A DNA stretch of 64,000 nt from JBNKWA01 sp050299555 (GTDB taxonomy: Bacteria > Pseudomonadota > Alphaproteobacteria > Rhodobacterales > Rhodobacteraceae): positions 1 through 64,000 of the forward strand of contig JBNKWA010000026.1 of NCBI GenBank assembly GCA_050299555.1, in the 5' to 3' direction. Of this stretch, positions 8,743-16,320 are shown in pieces. Under the pieces are notes generated by a model that worked only from the letters and a program-made list of their open reading frames with translations, searched no databases and was not told where the DNA came from. Made by a program: the position numbers and the translations under genes. Each line of letters starts with the position of its first letter. The stretch's first letter is position 1.

Positions 8743-8756
8743 TGCAACCGGTTGCA
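8743..8756. promoter_or_regulatory. LacI/GalR-type operator-like palindrome before aapJ
   Basis: TGCAACCGGTTGCA is a perfect 14-base palindrome with a central CG step. It fits the general LacI-family operator pattern TGNAANCGNTTNCA. It lies 46 bases upstream of the aapJ start. A second, interrupted inverted repeat (CATCCG-TT-CGGATG) lies between it and the start at about 8717-8730. No LacI-family regulator gene is in the window, so the regulator is unknown. Confidence 0.5.
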
Positions 8757-8938
8757 TTCATCAGGGCGGCACCCTTTGGGGGGCGCTGCCGACGGGCCCA
8801 CAATGGTCGTTCGGGTGCAAAGGTCAAGCTTTGAGTATGGCGCGACCGCCCGTGCCCAGCGTTGGTTTTTCGTGCAGATGCCCTTGTGAGGGCAGGTTCT
8901 CGCGAGCCTGCCCTCAGCGCGGCAGGGTGTGTGCCGAT

Positions 8939-9445
8939 TCAGCCCACGGGAAAGTCAAAGACGTGGCAGGTGGTCGATCCGGTGGCATAGAGCTTGCCGT
9001 CGGCGATACCGGTGAGCCGTCCCTCGGCGACGCCGGTGCGGCGGCCGACATGGCTGGCGATTCCGGCGGCCCGCACCGGGCCGCTGTCATGGGTCAGGGG
9101 CCGGATGATGTTCACCTTGAATTCCAGCGTGGTATAGCTGCGGCCCCTGGGCAGCGTGGATTGAACCGCGCAGGCCATGCAGCTGTCGAGCAGGGTGGCG
9201 AACCAGCCGCCATGGATGGCGCCAAGCGGGTTTGTGGCATCGAACACCGGCTCGCCGACGAAATCGACCTCGCCGAAGGCGACCCGGTCGATCCGGAAGT
9301 TGAGCGGCCGGCAGATCGGCGGGTGCGGCAGTTCGCCGGCGAACATCGCGTTGAGCAGATCGAGCCCGGACATCGAGGCGACCAGTTCCGGTGTTGCCAG
9401 GTCGGCTATGGAGGCGGCGATACGCGGCTCGGTCATGGCGTTCAT
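8939..9445 (-). CDS. PaaI-type hotdog-fold thioesterase
   Basis: This 168-residue protein has the hotdog-thioesterase signature around NPLGAIHGGWFATLLDSCMA, where the HGG turn and the following acidic helix form the active-site region of PaaI/YigI-like acyl-CoA thioesterases, and a later TLEFKVNIIRPL strand. The start ATG at 9445 overlaps the TGA of the ATP12 gene (ATGA), so it is translationally coupled as the last gene of the crcB-rluC-HAD-ATP12 cluster; a second ATG lies three codons in. The acyl substrate is not predictable. It is followed by the promoter region of aapJ on the same strand. Confidence 0.85.
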   Translation of the reverse strand: MNAMTEPRIAASIADLATPELVASMSGLDLLNAMFAGELPHPPICRPLNFRIDRVAFGEVDFVGEPVFDATNPLGAIHGGWFATLLDSCMACAVQSTLPRGRSYTTLEFKVNIIRPLTHDSGPVRAAGIASHVGRRTGVAEGRLTGIADGKLYATGSTTCHVFDFPVG

Positions 9446-10155
9446 CCGTTCAGAAGCGACAGGAAGCGGGCGGCGTCGAGAAGGGTCGCGCGGCGGCGCT
9501 CGGCCGCCGCCTCGGCCTCGGCGTCGCGGCCCCATTGCTCGGCCTGCCAGGTTTCGTCGAGGGTGGAGAGCGCAAAGGCCTCGGCCGGGGCCAGCGCGCC
9601 TTGGGCGACGGCGAGGCCGAGCACCAGCGAGCCTGAAATGGTGACGAGATCGTGCAGCGCCGCCAGTCCGAAGGCGCCGTGATCGGCAACCGCCGCTGCG
9701 AGCCGGTCCAAGGCCGCCGGCGGCTGGGCCACCGGCATCACGCCGGTGGTGGCGATCAGCGCGGCGCCGAGTTCGTCGCGGGCCCAGGCCAGCCACGGGT
9801 CCCAGGCCGACGCCTGGCGGCGCAGCAGCGCCTCGGGCGTATCGGCGCGGTAGCACAGAAGATCGCTGCCGCCATAGGCGACGACATGGGCGCGGACGGC
9901 GGCGAGTTCGGGCGCTACACCGTCGATGGCAGAGTTGGCCAGCCGTGTCAGCGGCAGGTGGCCCGGATCGACGGTACCCTCGAGCGCATCCCATTCCGCC
10001 GCCACCGCCGCGGCAAGTGCTGCCGTCGGCAGCACCACCGGCCGTTTGGCCGGGGTCTTGAGCGGGCGTGCGTCCAGCGACACCGCAAAGCCATCGGGTG
10101 CCGGGGCGACAAGCGCGGTGGACCAGAAGCGTTTCGGGCGGGGGAAACCGCTCAT
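9442..10155 (-). CDS. ATP12-family F1-ATPase assembly chaperone
   Basis: This 237-residue soluble protein matches the ATP12 family, chaperones that hold the alpha subunit of F1-ATPase until assembly; they occur in mitochondria and alphaproteobacteria. Diagnostic stretches are the N-terminal FWSTALV...LDARPLKTP region, the central EWDALEGTVDPGHLPLTR and the SDLLCYRAD motif. Length is normal. It overlaps both neighbours by ATGA. The family supports the alphaproteobacterial assignment of the window. Confidence 0.9.
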   Translation of the reverse strand: MSGFPRPKRFWSTALVAPAPDGFAVSLDARPLKTPAKRPVVLPTAALAAAVAAEWDALEGTVDPGHLPLTRLANSAIDGVAPELAAVRAHVVAYGGSDLLCYRADTPEALLRRQASAWDPWLAWARDELGAALIATTGVMPVAQPPAALDRLAAAVADHGAFGLAALHDLVTISGSLVLGLAVAQGALAPAEAFALSTLDETWQAEQWGRDAEAEAAAERRRATLLDAARFLSLLNG

Positions 10156-10829
10156 GCGCCGAGGCCCAGCCTGGCCAGCGCCGCCTCGAGCTGGTCGAAA
10201 TGCGAGATGATGATGTCGGGTCCGGCCGCCTCGAGCCGCGCCCTCGGGTGATAGCCCCAGTCGACGGCGATGGTCGTGAAACCCGCCGCCCGGCCCATGG
10301 CCATGTCGAATTCGGTATCGCCCACCATGGCCGCGCGGCCGGCCTCGGCACCGGTTTCGGCCAGCGCGGCGTGCAGCATGGCGGGGTGCGGCTTGGACGG
10401 GTGGCGGTCGGCGGTCTGAAGGGTGGCGAAGTGGTGGCCGATGGGGTGGACGTGGAAGAGGTGATCGAGGCCGGGGCGCATCTTGCCGGTGGCGATCCCG
10501 AGCTTCGTGTCGGGCGCGGCGGCCAGGGCCTCGATCGCGGCGACCGCGCCAGGATAAAGCGGCACGTTCTCGCCCTCGCCACGGGCCCGCGATGCGGTGA
10601 AACTCTCGCGATAGGCGGCGACGATGGCGGCGATCTCGTCCGGCGGCGCACCGCCGGTCAGTTGCCCGATGGCCTCGTTCAGCGACAGGCCGACGATGGC
10701 CAGCACCTCGGGATCGGGCGGGGCGCTGCGGCCCACGGCGGCAAAGCTGGCGGCCATGGCGTCCAGGATTGCGTTCTGGCTGTCGACCAGTGTGCCGTCG
10801 ACGTCGAAGACGATCAGCCGCGGGCTCAT
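10152..10829 (-). CDS. HAD-family phosphatase (phosphoglycolate phosphatase-like)
   Basis: This 225-residue hydrolase has the HAD motifs in order: I, FDVDGTLVDS, with the nucleophilic aspartate; II, GIATGK; III, a lysine in SKPHP; and IV, MVGDTEFDMAMG. It is of the Gph/PgmB-like class with a helical cap. Similar proteins sit next to rluC in many alphaproteobacteria. The ATG at 10829 overlaps the stop of the pseudouridine synthase gene (ATGA). The true substrate is undetermined. Confidence 0.9.
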   Translation of the reverse strand: MSPRLIVFDVDGTLVDSQNAILDAMAASFAAVGRSAPPDPEVLAIVGLSLNEAIGQLTGGAPPDEIAAIVAAYRESFTASRARGEGENVPLYPGAVAAIEALAAAPDTKLGIATGKMRPGLDHLFHVHPIGHHFATLQTADRHPSKPHPAMLHAALAETGAEAGRAAMVGDTEFDMAMGRAAGFTTIAVDWGYHPRARLEAAGPDIIISHFDQLEAALARLGLGA

Positions 10830-11884
10830 TGCGCTTCCTCGAACGGGTCGTCGGGAACGGCGTTCTCGTCCCAGGCGAAGAGCGCCCAGGTGCGGGCCAT
10901 GTGTTCGGGCAGCGGCGCGGTGAGGTGCACCGGCTTGCCGGTGACCGGATGATTGAAGGTCAGCGCCCGGGCGTGCAGGTGCAGCTTGCGGCCGATCTCG
11001 CCGCCGAGCTGCGCGCCCCAGCCGTCGCCTTCGTTGGTCTGGCCGCTGCCGCCGTACTTGCCGTCGCCGACGATGGGGTGGCCGATCTCGGCCATGTGCG
11101 CCCGGAGCTGGTGGGTGCGGCCGGTGCGCGGCGCCAGGACCGCCCAGCCGGCGCGGCTGCCGGCGGCATCGACCACCGCATAGTCGGTAAGCGCCGGCTT
11201 GGCGCCCGGGGTATCGGCGATCCGGTCGGGATGAACGCAGATCATCTTCTCGGCCTCGCCCTTGGCACCGTGGCCGGGCGCCTTGACCAGCCCGTAGCGG
11301 ATCGTGCCCATGCGCGGCTGCGGCACGCCGGCCACCGCCGCCCAGTAGATCTTGCGGGTCTGGCGGGTGCGGAAGACGGCGGTCAGCGCCGCGGCGGTGC
11401 GGGCATCGCGGGCCAGCAGCAGCAGGCCGGAGGTGTCCTTGTCCAGCCGGTGTACCAGTCGCGGCTTGTCGGCGGCGCCGAAACGCAGCGCCTCGGCCAG
11501 CCCGTCGACATGCCGGTGCTGGCCGGAACCGCCCTGGCTTGGCAGGCCGGGCGGTTTGTTCAATGCGATGATGTATTCGTCGCGCCAGAGCACCGCGCCC
11601 CGGATCATCGCCGCGTCCGCCTCGCTGGGCGTCGCCGCCACGGTGGCCGGCGGTGCCTCGCCCTCGGGCAGCGGCGGGATGCGCACCGCCTGGCCGGCTT
11701 CGAGCCGGGTCGCGGGCTTGACGCGGCCACGGTCGACCCGGATCTCGCCCTTGCGGCAGAGCTTTTCGATCCGGCCCTGGGTGACGTGGGGAAAGTGCCG
11801 CCGGAGCCAGCGATCGAGCCGCAGGTCGGCCTCGTCGACGCTGACGGTGAGTGTCTGAACACCGGTTCCGGGCGCGCGGGTCAT
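10826..11884 (-). CDS. rluC: RluA-family 23S rRNA pseudouridine synthase (RluC-like)
   Basis: This 352-residue enzyme isomerises uridines in 23S rRNA. An S4 RNA-binding domain covers about residues 18-70, and the catalytic domain contains HRLDKDTSG (145-153) with the nucleophilic Asp148. The C-terminal part has the usual GRTHQLRAHM motif. RluC modifies positions 955, 2504 and 2580 in E. coli; assignment to RluC rather than RluD rests on S4 domain and length and is not certain. It overlaps crcB upstream and the HAD gene downstream by ATGA. Confidence 0.9.
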   Translation of the reverse strand: MTRAPGTGVQTLTVSVDEADLRLDRWLRRHFPHVTQGRIEKLCRKGEIRVDRGRVKPATRLEAGQAVRIPPLPEGEAPPATVAATPSEADAAMIRGAVLWRDEYIIALNKPPGLPSQGGSGQHRHVDGLAEALRFGAADKPRLVHRLDKDTSGLLLLARDARTAAALTAVFRTRQTRKIYWAAVAGVPQPRMGTIRYGLVKAPGHGAKGEAEKMICVHPDRIADTPGAKPALTDYAVVDAAGSRAGWAVLAPRTGRTHQLRAHMAEIGHPIVGDGKYGGSGQTNEGDGWGAQLGGEIGRKLHLHARALTFNHPVTGKPVHLTAPLPEHMARTWALFAWDENAVPDDPFEEAQ

Positions 11885-12258
11885 GCGTACCAGGCGCGGG
11901 CCAGAAGGACACCGAGGACGATGCCGCCCAGCGCCAGCACCAGCGAGCCCAGGACGTAGGCCAGCGCAGTAGCGGTCTGGCCGCGCTCGTAGATGGTCAG
12001 CGCGTCGAGCGAGAAGGTGGAGAAGGTGGTGAAGCCGCCCAGTATTCCGGTGGTCAGGAACGGTGCGATGCGGGCGCTGTCGCCGCGGTTGGCGAGTACC
12101 ACGACGATGACGCCCATCAGCATCGAGCCGACGACGTTGACGAACAGCGTGCCCCAGGGGAAACCGTGGCCCATGATCCGCACCGCCACCACGCCGGACA
12201 GGTAGCGCGCCCCCGCGCCCAGCGCACCGCCGGCCATGATCGGTATCAGGTTAGACAT
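11881..12258 (-). CDS. crcB: Fluoride channel CrcB/Fluc
   Basis: This 125-residue protein has four hydrophobic helices and the family motifs GGALGAGARY, GTLFVNVVGSMLMG and the fluoride-filter region TTGILGGFTTFSTFS. CrcB forms dual-topology dimers that export fluoride from the cytoplasm. I chose the ATG at 12258, which begins just before the first helix; an upstream in-frame ATG at 12318 would add a charged arginine-rich segment not typical of the family. It is the first gene of the overlapping cluster and is joined to rluC by ATGA. I looked for a fluoride riboswitch upstream and did not find one. Confidence 0.92.
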   Translation of the reverse strand: MSNLIPIMAGGALGAGARYLSGVVAVRIMGHGFPWGTLFVNVVGSMLMGVIVVVLANRGDSARIAPFLTTGILGGFTTFSTFSLDALTIYERGQTATALAYVLGSLVLALGGIVLGVLLARAWYA

Positions 12259-12409
12259 ACGCGAGACTGCCGCCATCCGAGGCGCCCGCCTGCGCCCCAC
12301 GCGCCCGGTCACAATCACCGCATGCCCGCGGTGTCAAGGTATCGGGGTCACGGGCACGGTGATCGCGGCGAGCGTATGGGGCCGGCGCTGGTGTCCCACC
12401 AGGCCGTTG

Positions 12410-12808
12410 TCAGCTTTGCTTGGTGGCGCCGTCGAGCATGGCCTCGACGACCTTCTCAAACTCTTCCCGCTCGGGGTCGAGAAGTTCTGTTGGAATGCCA
12501 AATTCCTCGAAGCCCACGCAGTGCCACCGCGTGAACATGATTTCGCTGCACAGGCGTACCCCGACAACCTCGATCTCGTTGTGGCGGCCATCCATCAGGA
12601 TCGACGGCATCAATTCGGACATCACCTCGGGATTGCCCTCGAGGAACTCCTTGAACTGTCCGTCCCGGTGGATCAGCAGGCCCCGAACGTTCCTGTCGCG
12701 GTTGCGGCGAGATATCTCGTCGACCAGTCGGAACATTCCGCGCTGCCCCAGACCCGCGCTTGCGCGCGAGCGGTAGCCAAATGTGAGCATCCGCTCACCA
12801 TTGTCCAC
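12410..12808 (-). CDS. Degenerate BLUF-domain protein 1 (Gln to Glu)
   Basis: This 132-residue protein aligns along its length with the flavin-binding BLUF domain of AppA-type blue-light sensors. It keeps the tyrosine (Tyr12 in YRS), the asparagine (Asn36) and the tryptophan near the end (Trp95 in RWH), as well as the LEG and DGRH motifs. The glutamine essential for the light switch is replaced: the motif reads FKEFLEG (Glu54) instead of FxQxLEG. The methionine usually two residues after the tryptophan is cysteine. It may not bind flavin or may signal differently. A GTG start is preceded by GGAAAGGAAA; a downstream ATG at 12790 is the alternative. It follows a paralogue by 26 bases. Confidence 0.8.
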   Translation of the reverse strand: MDNGERMLTFGYRSRASAGLGQRGMFRLVDEISRRNRDRNVRGLLIHRDGQFKEFLEGNPEVMSELMPSILMDGRHNEIEVVGVRLCSEIMFTRWHCVGFEEFGIPTELLDPEREEFEKVVEAMLDGATKQS

Positions 12809-12834
12809 GACATTTCCTTTCCCTCAGCCCGGTG

Positions 12835-13251
12835 TCACTGCGCCCTCCGCAACGATCCGGTACTGGCCTCCGCGTTGGCCGCGAATTGCCCATCGGACCC
12901 AAGCCGCCGAGCCAGGCCGATCGCGAAGCGCTCGGCGTCCTTTCTGGCGCAGCTTGGGGGGTAGTCCTCCATCCAGGAGAAAGTCCATGAGGTGAACCGC
13001 GGACCCTGGACGGCTGCCTCACGCATGACCGTCAGGTCACGGTGACGCTTGTCGCTGGCGACGCGCTCGAGCATGTCGAGCACGATCACATCCTCGCCCT
13101 CCACAAGGCTGACCACGTTCCGTCCGTAGATCAGCAAGAGGCCGGTCAGCCCAAGGCGGGGATTGTTTTGTTCTGACTTCTGCCGGATCCGCTGCACGTC
13201 ATCGCGTGTGCATTGCGGCGTCAGGGTGCTTCGGTAGACGATTTGTAACAT
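12835..13251 (-). CDS. Degenerate BLUF-domain protein 2 (Gln to Ser)
   Basis: This 138-residue protein also has the BLUF fold pattern: MLQIVYRST at the N-terminus with Tyr6, QNNPRLGLTGLLL with Asn30, a VEG turn, the DKRH motif and FTSWTF with Trp89. At the position of the photoswitch glutamine it has Ser48 (VVSLVEG). A C-terminal extension of about 45 residues is alanine- and arginine-rich. It is the promoter-proximal member of a two-gene set with the Gln-to-Glu paralogue, 26 bases apart, and 81 bases downstream of the rarA stop on the same strand. No effector domain such as EAL or GGDEF is attached, so partner proteins are unknown. Confidence 0.78.
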   Translation of the reverse strand: MLQIVYRSTLTPQCTRDDVQRIRQKSEQNNPRLGLTGLLLIYGRNVVSLVEGEDVIVLDMLERVASDKRHRDLTVMREAAVQGPRFTSWTFSWMEDYPPSCARKDAERFAIGLARRLGSDGQFAANAEASTGSLRRAQ

Positions 13252-13332
13252 GTGGGCGGCGTCCGATTGTCCGATTGCGCTGACCGTTTCTCTCGATGTC
13301 GGTGAACACGTCTTCGTGAGTGTTCCAACCTA

Positions 13333-14691
13333 TCAACGCTTGAGGCGGTGAGTTGGTTCCGTCTTTTTCGCCCTCAGGTTGAAAAAAAATTCTAGCCGCT
13401 TGTTCAATTCCCTTTCGAAGCCTCGTTCCACTGGCTTGAAGAACCTCTGGCGCTCCATTTCCGGCGGAAAATAGTCCTGCCCGGAAAATGCATCCTCGGC
13501 GTCGTGGTCGTAGGCATAGCCCTTGCCGTACCCCTCTTCGCGCATCAGCCGGGTGGGCGCGTTGAGGATGTGCTTGGGCGGCATCAGGGCGCCGGTTTCC
13601 TGGGCGCTGGCGGTGGCGGCCTTGAAGGCGGTGTAGGCGGCGTTCGATTTCGGCGCCAGCGCCAGGTAGATCACCGCCTGGGCAATGGCCAGCTCGCCCT
13701 CGGGGCTGCCCAGCCGTTCGTAGGTTTCCCAGGCCGACAGGCAATGCACCTGGGCCTGGGGATCGGCCAGTCCCACGTCCTCGACCGCCATCCGGGTGAT
13801 GCGCCGGGCGAGATAGCGCGGGTCCTCGCCGGCGGTCAACATCCGCGCCAGCCAGTAGAGCGCCGCGTCGGGATCGGAGCCGCGCACCGACTTGTGCAGC
13901 GCCGAGATCAGGTTGTAGTGGCCGTCGCCGGACTTGTCATAGTTGGGCGCCCGGCGGGCCACCAGCCGCGACAGCCCGGCACGATCCAGCGTCTCGCCCG
14001 CGGCGCGCACCTGCTCGACGAGGTTCAGCAGCGCCCGTCCGTCGCCGTCGGCCATCTCGATCATCGCCTCGCGGGCGCCGCCGTCCAGTGGTACCGGCGC
14101 CCCGGTCAGCGTCTCGGCCCGCTGCAGGATCAACTCCAGGTGCTTCGGCTCCAGTCGCTTGAGCACCAGCACCTGGGCGCGGCTGAGCAGCGCCGAGTTG
14201 AGTTCGAAGGACGGGTTCTCGGTGGTCGCGCCGACAAGCAGGATGGTGCCATCCTCCATGTGCGGCAGGAAGGCGTCCTGCTGGGCCTTGTTGAAGCGGT
14301 GGATCTCGTCGACGAAAAGCAGCGTGCCGCGGCCGCCGGTGCGGCGCAGGCGGGCCTCCTCGAAGACCCGGCGCAGTTCGGGCACGCCCGAGAAGATGGC
14401 GCTGATCTGGACGAAGTGGAGCTCGGTCTCGGTGGCCAGCAGCCGGGCGATGGTGGTCTTGCCCACCCCCGGCGGGCCCCAGAGGATCACCGAGCCGAGT
14501 GTGCCGGCGGCCAGCATCTGCCCCAGCGGGCCGTCGGGTCCGGTCAGGTGCTCCTGACCCACCACCTCGGCCAGAAGCGCCGGTCGCAGGCGGTCGGCCA
14601 GCGGCCGCGGCGCCTCGGCGGCCGGATCGGGCTTTCCCGATGACCGGCCGGCGGCAGCCGCATTGTCGAAAAGATCTGCCAAGTTCTGCAC
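13333..14691 (-). CDS. rarA: Replication-associated recombination protein A
   Basis: This roughly 452-residue AAA+ ATPase (RarA/MgsA, related to clamp loaders and WRNIP1) acts at stalled replication forks. It has Walker A WGPPGVGKTT, Walker B LLFVDEIHRFNKAQQDAFLPH, sensor 1 GATTENPSFE, and the C-terminal helical tetramerisation part with the conserved region DPDAALYWLARML. I chose the GTG at 14691 (VQNLADLFD), since family members start with this segment; a TTG nine bases later is possible, and longer in-frame extension to 15234 runs into the oppositely encoded YjbQ gene and is unlikely. Confidence 0.93.
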   Translation of the reverse strand: MQNLADLFDNAAAAGRSSGKPDPAAEAPRPLADRLRPALLAEVVGQEHLTGPDGPLGQMLAAGTLGSVILWGPPGVGKTTIARLLATETELHFVQISAIFSGVPELRRVFEEARLRRTGGRGTLLFVDEIHRFNKAQQDAFLPHMEDGTILLVGATTENPSFELNSALLSRAQVLVLKRLEPKHLELILQRAETLTGAPVPLDGGAREAMIEMADGDGRALLNLVEQVRAAGETLDRAGLSRLVARRAPNYDKSGDGHYNLISALHKSVRGSDPDAALYWLARMLTAGEDPRYLARRITRMAVEDVGLADPQAQVHCLSAWETYERLGSPEGELAIAQAVIYLALAPKSNAAYTAFKAATASAQETGALMPPKHILNAPTRLMREEGYGKGYAYDHDAEDAFSGQDYFPPEMERQRFFKPVERGFERELNKRLEFFFNLRAKKTEPTHRLKR

Positions 14692-14797
14692 CCCGGGTCC
14701 GGTGCGATGATAGCGGCGGGTCACGGCGGGCGCCATGGCCGCCACGGGCTTTCCGAGGGCTTTCGCGGACGGCGGCGATCGGTCATCATCGCCGCCG

Positions 14798-15214
14798 ATG
14801 CAGACGACCCTCACCATCGAGACCGGCGGACCGGGGCTGACCGAGTTCACCCGAGAGGCGGCGGCGTTCGTCGCCGGCGCCGGGCAGGGTGACGGGCTGC
14901 TGACGGTGTTCGTGCGGCACACCTCGTGTTCGCTGCTGATCCAGGAGAATGCCAGCCCGGATGTGCGCGACGACCTGCTGGCGTTCCTGCGCCGGCTGGT
15001 GCCGCCGGCGTCCGACCCCGCGATGGGCTGGATCACCCATACGCTGGAAGGCCCCGACGACATGCCGGCGCATATCAAGGCGGCGCTGTTGCCGGTGTCG
15101 CTGTCGATCCCGGTGAGCAGCGGGCAACTGGCGCTCGGCACCTGGCAGGGGCTGTACCTGGTCGAGCACCGCAACCGCCCGCACAGGCGGCAGGTGGTGC
15201 TGCACCTGGGGTGA
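14798..15214 (+). CDS. YjbQ/UPF0047 family protein
   Basis: This 138-residue cytoplasmic protein belongs to the YjbQ (UPF0047) family, some of which have thiamine-phosphate synthase activity in vitro. Conserved motifs are FVRHTSCSLLIQENASP, the THTLEGPDDMPAHIK segment with its histidines, and the end GTWQGLYLVEHR. Start ATG at 14798 matches the family N-terminus. It diverges from rarA with a 106-base gap. Its physiological role is not firmly known. Confidence 0.9.
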   Translation: MQTTLTIETGGPGLTEFTREAAAFVAGAGQGDGLLTVFVRHTSCSLLIQENASPDVRDDLLAFLRRLVPPASDPAMGWITHTLEGPDDMPAHIKAALLPVSLSIPVSSGQLALGTWQGLYLVEHRNRPHRRQVVLHLG

Positions 15215-15295
15215 TCCCGATTGATCGTGCGCAAGGCGCAACCGGCCCGGGCGTTGTAACATGGTGTCAGGTATCAAACCGAGGGGGATCACCAG

Positions 15296-15586
15296 ATGAC
15301 CCATATCGAATCCGACTCCAGCGCGCCCGCGTCCGACAGCCGCAAGACCTGGGTCCGCGGGCTGCAGATGCTGCTCTTCATCATCCTGATGAACGTGGCA
15401 CAGTGGATCCTGTCGCTGCTCGCCGTCCTGCAGTTCCTGTGGCTTTTGTTCACCGGCCAGAAGAATGCGTTCCTTGCCCGCTTCGGCGGCCAGATCGGTG
15501 CGTGGATGAAGGCCGTTGCCTGCTTCCAGGGCTGCGCCAGCGAGGACAAGCCCTTTCCCTGGGCCGCCTGGCCCGAGACCAGGTAG
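15296..15586 (+). CDS. DUF4389 small membrane protein
   Basis: This 96-residue protein has one or two hydrophobic stretches (about residues 25-57) and the LLFTGQKNAFLARFGGQIGAW segment characteristic of DUF4389, a family common in proteobacteria with no established function. A GAGGGGGAT ribosome-binding site precedes the ATG. It lies 81 bases after the YjbQ gene on the same strand and could have its own promoter. Confidence 0.8.
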   Translation: MTHIESDSSAPASDSRKTWVRGLQMLLFIILMNVAQWILSLLAVLQFLWLLFTGQKNAFLARFGGQIGAWMKAVACFQGCASEDKPFPWAAWPETR

Positions 15587-15615
15587 CGCCTCGGCGATTG
15601 CCCCTCCCGTTGGAT

Positions 15616-15640
15616 GGCCGCCGGGCGGGCGCCGGCGGCC
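15616..15640 (+). terminator. Hairpin after DUF4389 gene
   Basis: GGCCGCCGG and CCGGCGGCC form a perfect nine-base stem around a seven-base loop, 29 bases after the DUF4389 stop. No T-run follows, so it is at best a weak intrinsic terminator or a 3' mRNA-stability hairpin. Confidence 0.4.
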
Positions 15641-15785
15641 TGCGGCAATTGCGCGTTGCATTTGGGCAACCTCCAGTTCTCGGCGGATCACCCGCATCTC
15701 GTGCCACCGCAATTGTGCTACCCAAGCCGTTGAGTGCCCTCTATAGTGCCCCGAACAATCAGGCGATCAGGGGCGAGGGTCAGCG

Positions 15786-16256
15786 ATGCGGTGTCCGTTC
15801 TGCGGCAATGTCGATTCACAGGTGAAGGACAGCCGCCCGGCGGAAGACCATGTGGCGATTCGCCGGAGACGCTTCTGCCCCGCCTGCGGTGGCCGTTTCA
15901 CCACCTACGAGCGGGTGCAGTTGCGCGATCTGGTGGTGGTCAAGAAGAACGGCAAGCGCGAGGACTTCGACCGCGACAAGCTGGAGCGCTCGATCCGCAT
16001 CGCCATGCGCAAGCGGCCGATCGAGGTCGAGCGTATCGACCAGATGATCACCGGCATCGTGCGGCGGCTGGAATCGCTCGGCGAGACCGACATTCCCTCC
16101 GACAAGATTGGCGAGATCGTGATGGAGACACTGGCCCGGATCGACACCGTGGCCTATGTGCGCTTCGCCAGCGTCTACAAGAACTTCCAGGCGGCGGACG
16201 ATTTCGACGAGTTCGTCTCGTCGCTCAGGCCGGGCGAGAAGGTGGCCGAGGACTGA
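15786..16256 (+). CDS. nrdR: Ribonucleotide reductase repressor NrdR
   Basis: This 156-residue repressor senses ATP/dATP and shuts down ribonucleotide reductase genes. It has the N-terminal zinc ribbon with Cys3, Cys6, Cys31 and Cys34 and the ATP-cone from about residue 49 to 139 starting VVKKNGKREDFDRDKLERSI. Length is standard. It is followed by ribD after 64 bases, the common nrdR-ribD arrangement of alphaproteobacteria. No NrdR box was searched for exhaustively. Confidence 0.97.
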   Translation: MRCPFCGNVDSQVKDSRPAEDHVAIRRRRFCPACGGRFTTYERVQLRDLVVVKKNGKREDFDRDKLERSIRIAMRKRPIEVERIDQMITGIVRRLESLGETDIPSDKIGEIVMETLARIDTVAYVRFASVYKNFQAADDFDEFVSSLRPGEKVAED

Positions 16257-16320
16257 CGCGGCCGGAATGCCCGGCAGCGGCGGCGGCACGGGCGGAGGCA
16301 CCGGCGGCGGGCAGGGCGCA

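Noticed and set aside
8939..10651. Single 570-codon frame covering thioesterase and ATP12
   Set aside because: Only the last 168 residues match a family; the remainder is an off-frame reading of the ATP12 and HAD genes.
12259..12409. Possible fluoride riboswitch before crcB
   Set aside because: The conserved core elements of the crcB RNA motif could not be found in the upstream sequence on the minus strand.
13333..15234. RarA reading frame extended to 15234
   Set aside because: The extra 180 codons run antisense to the well-supported YjbQ gene and lack family similarity; the start is placed at 14691.
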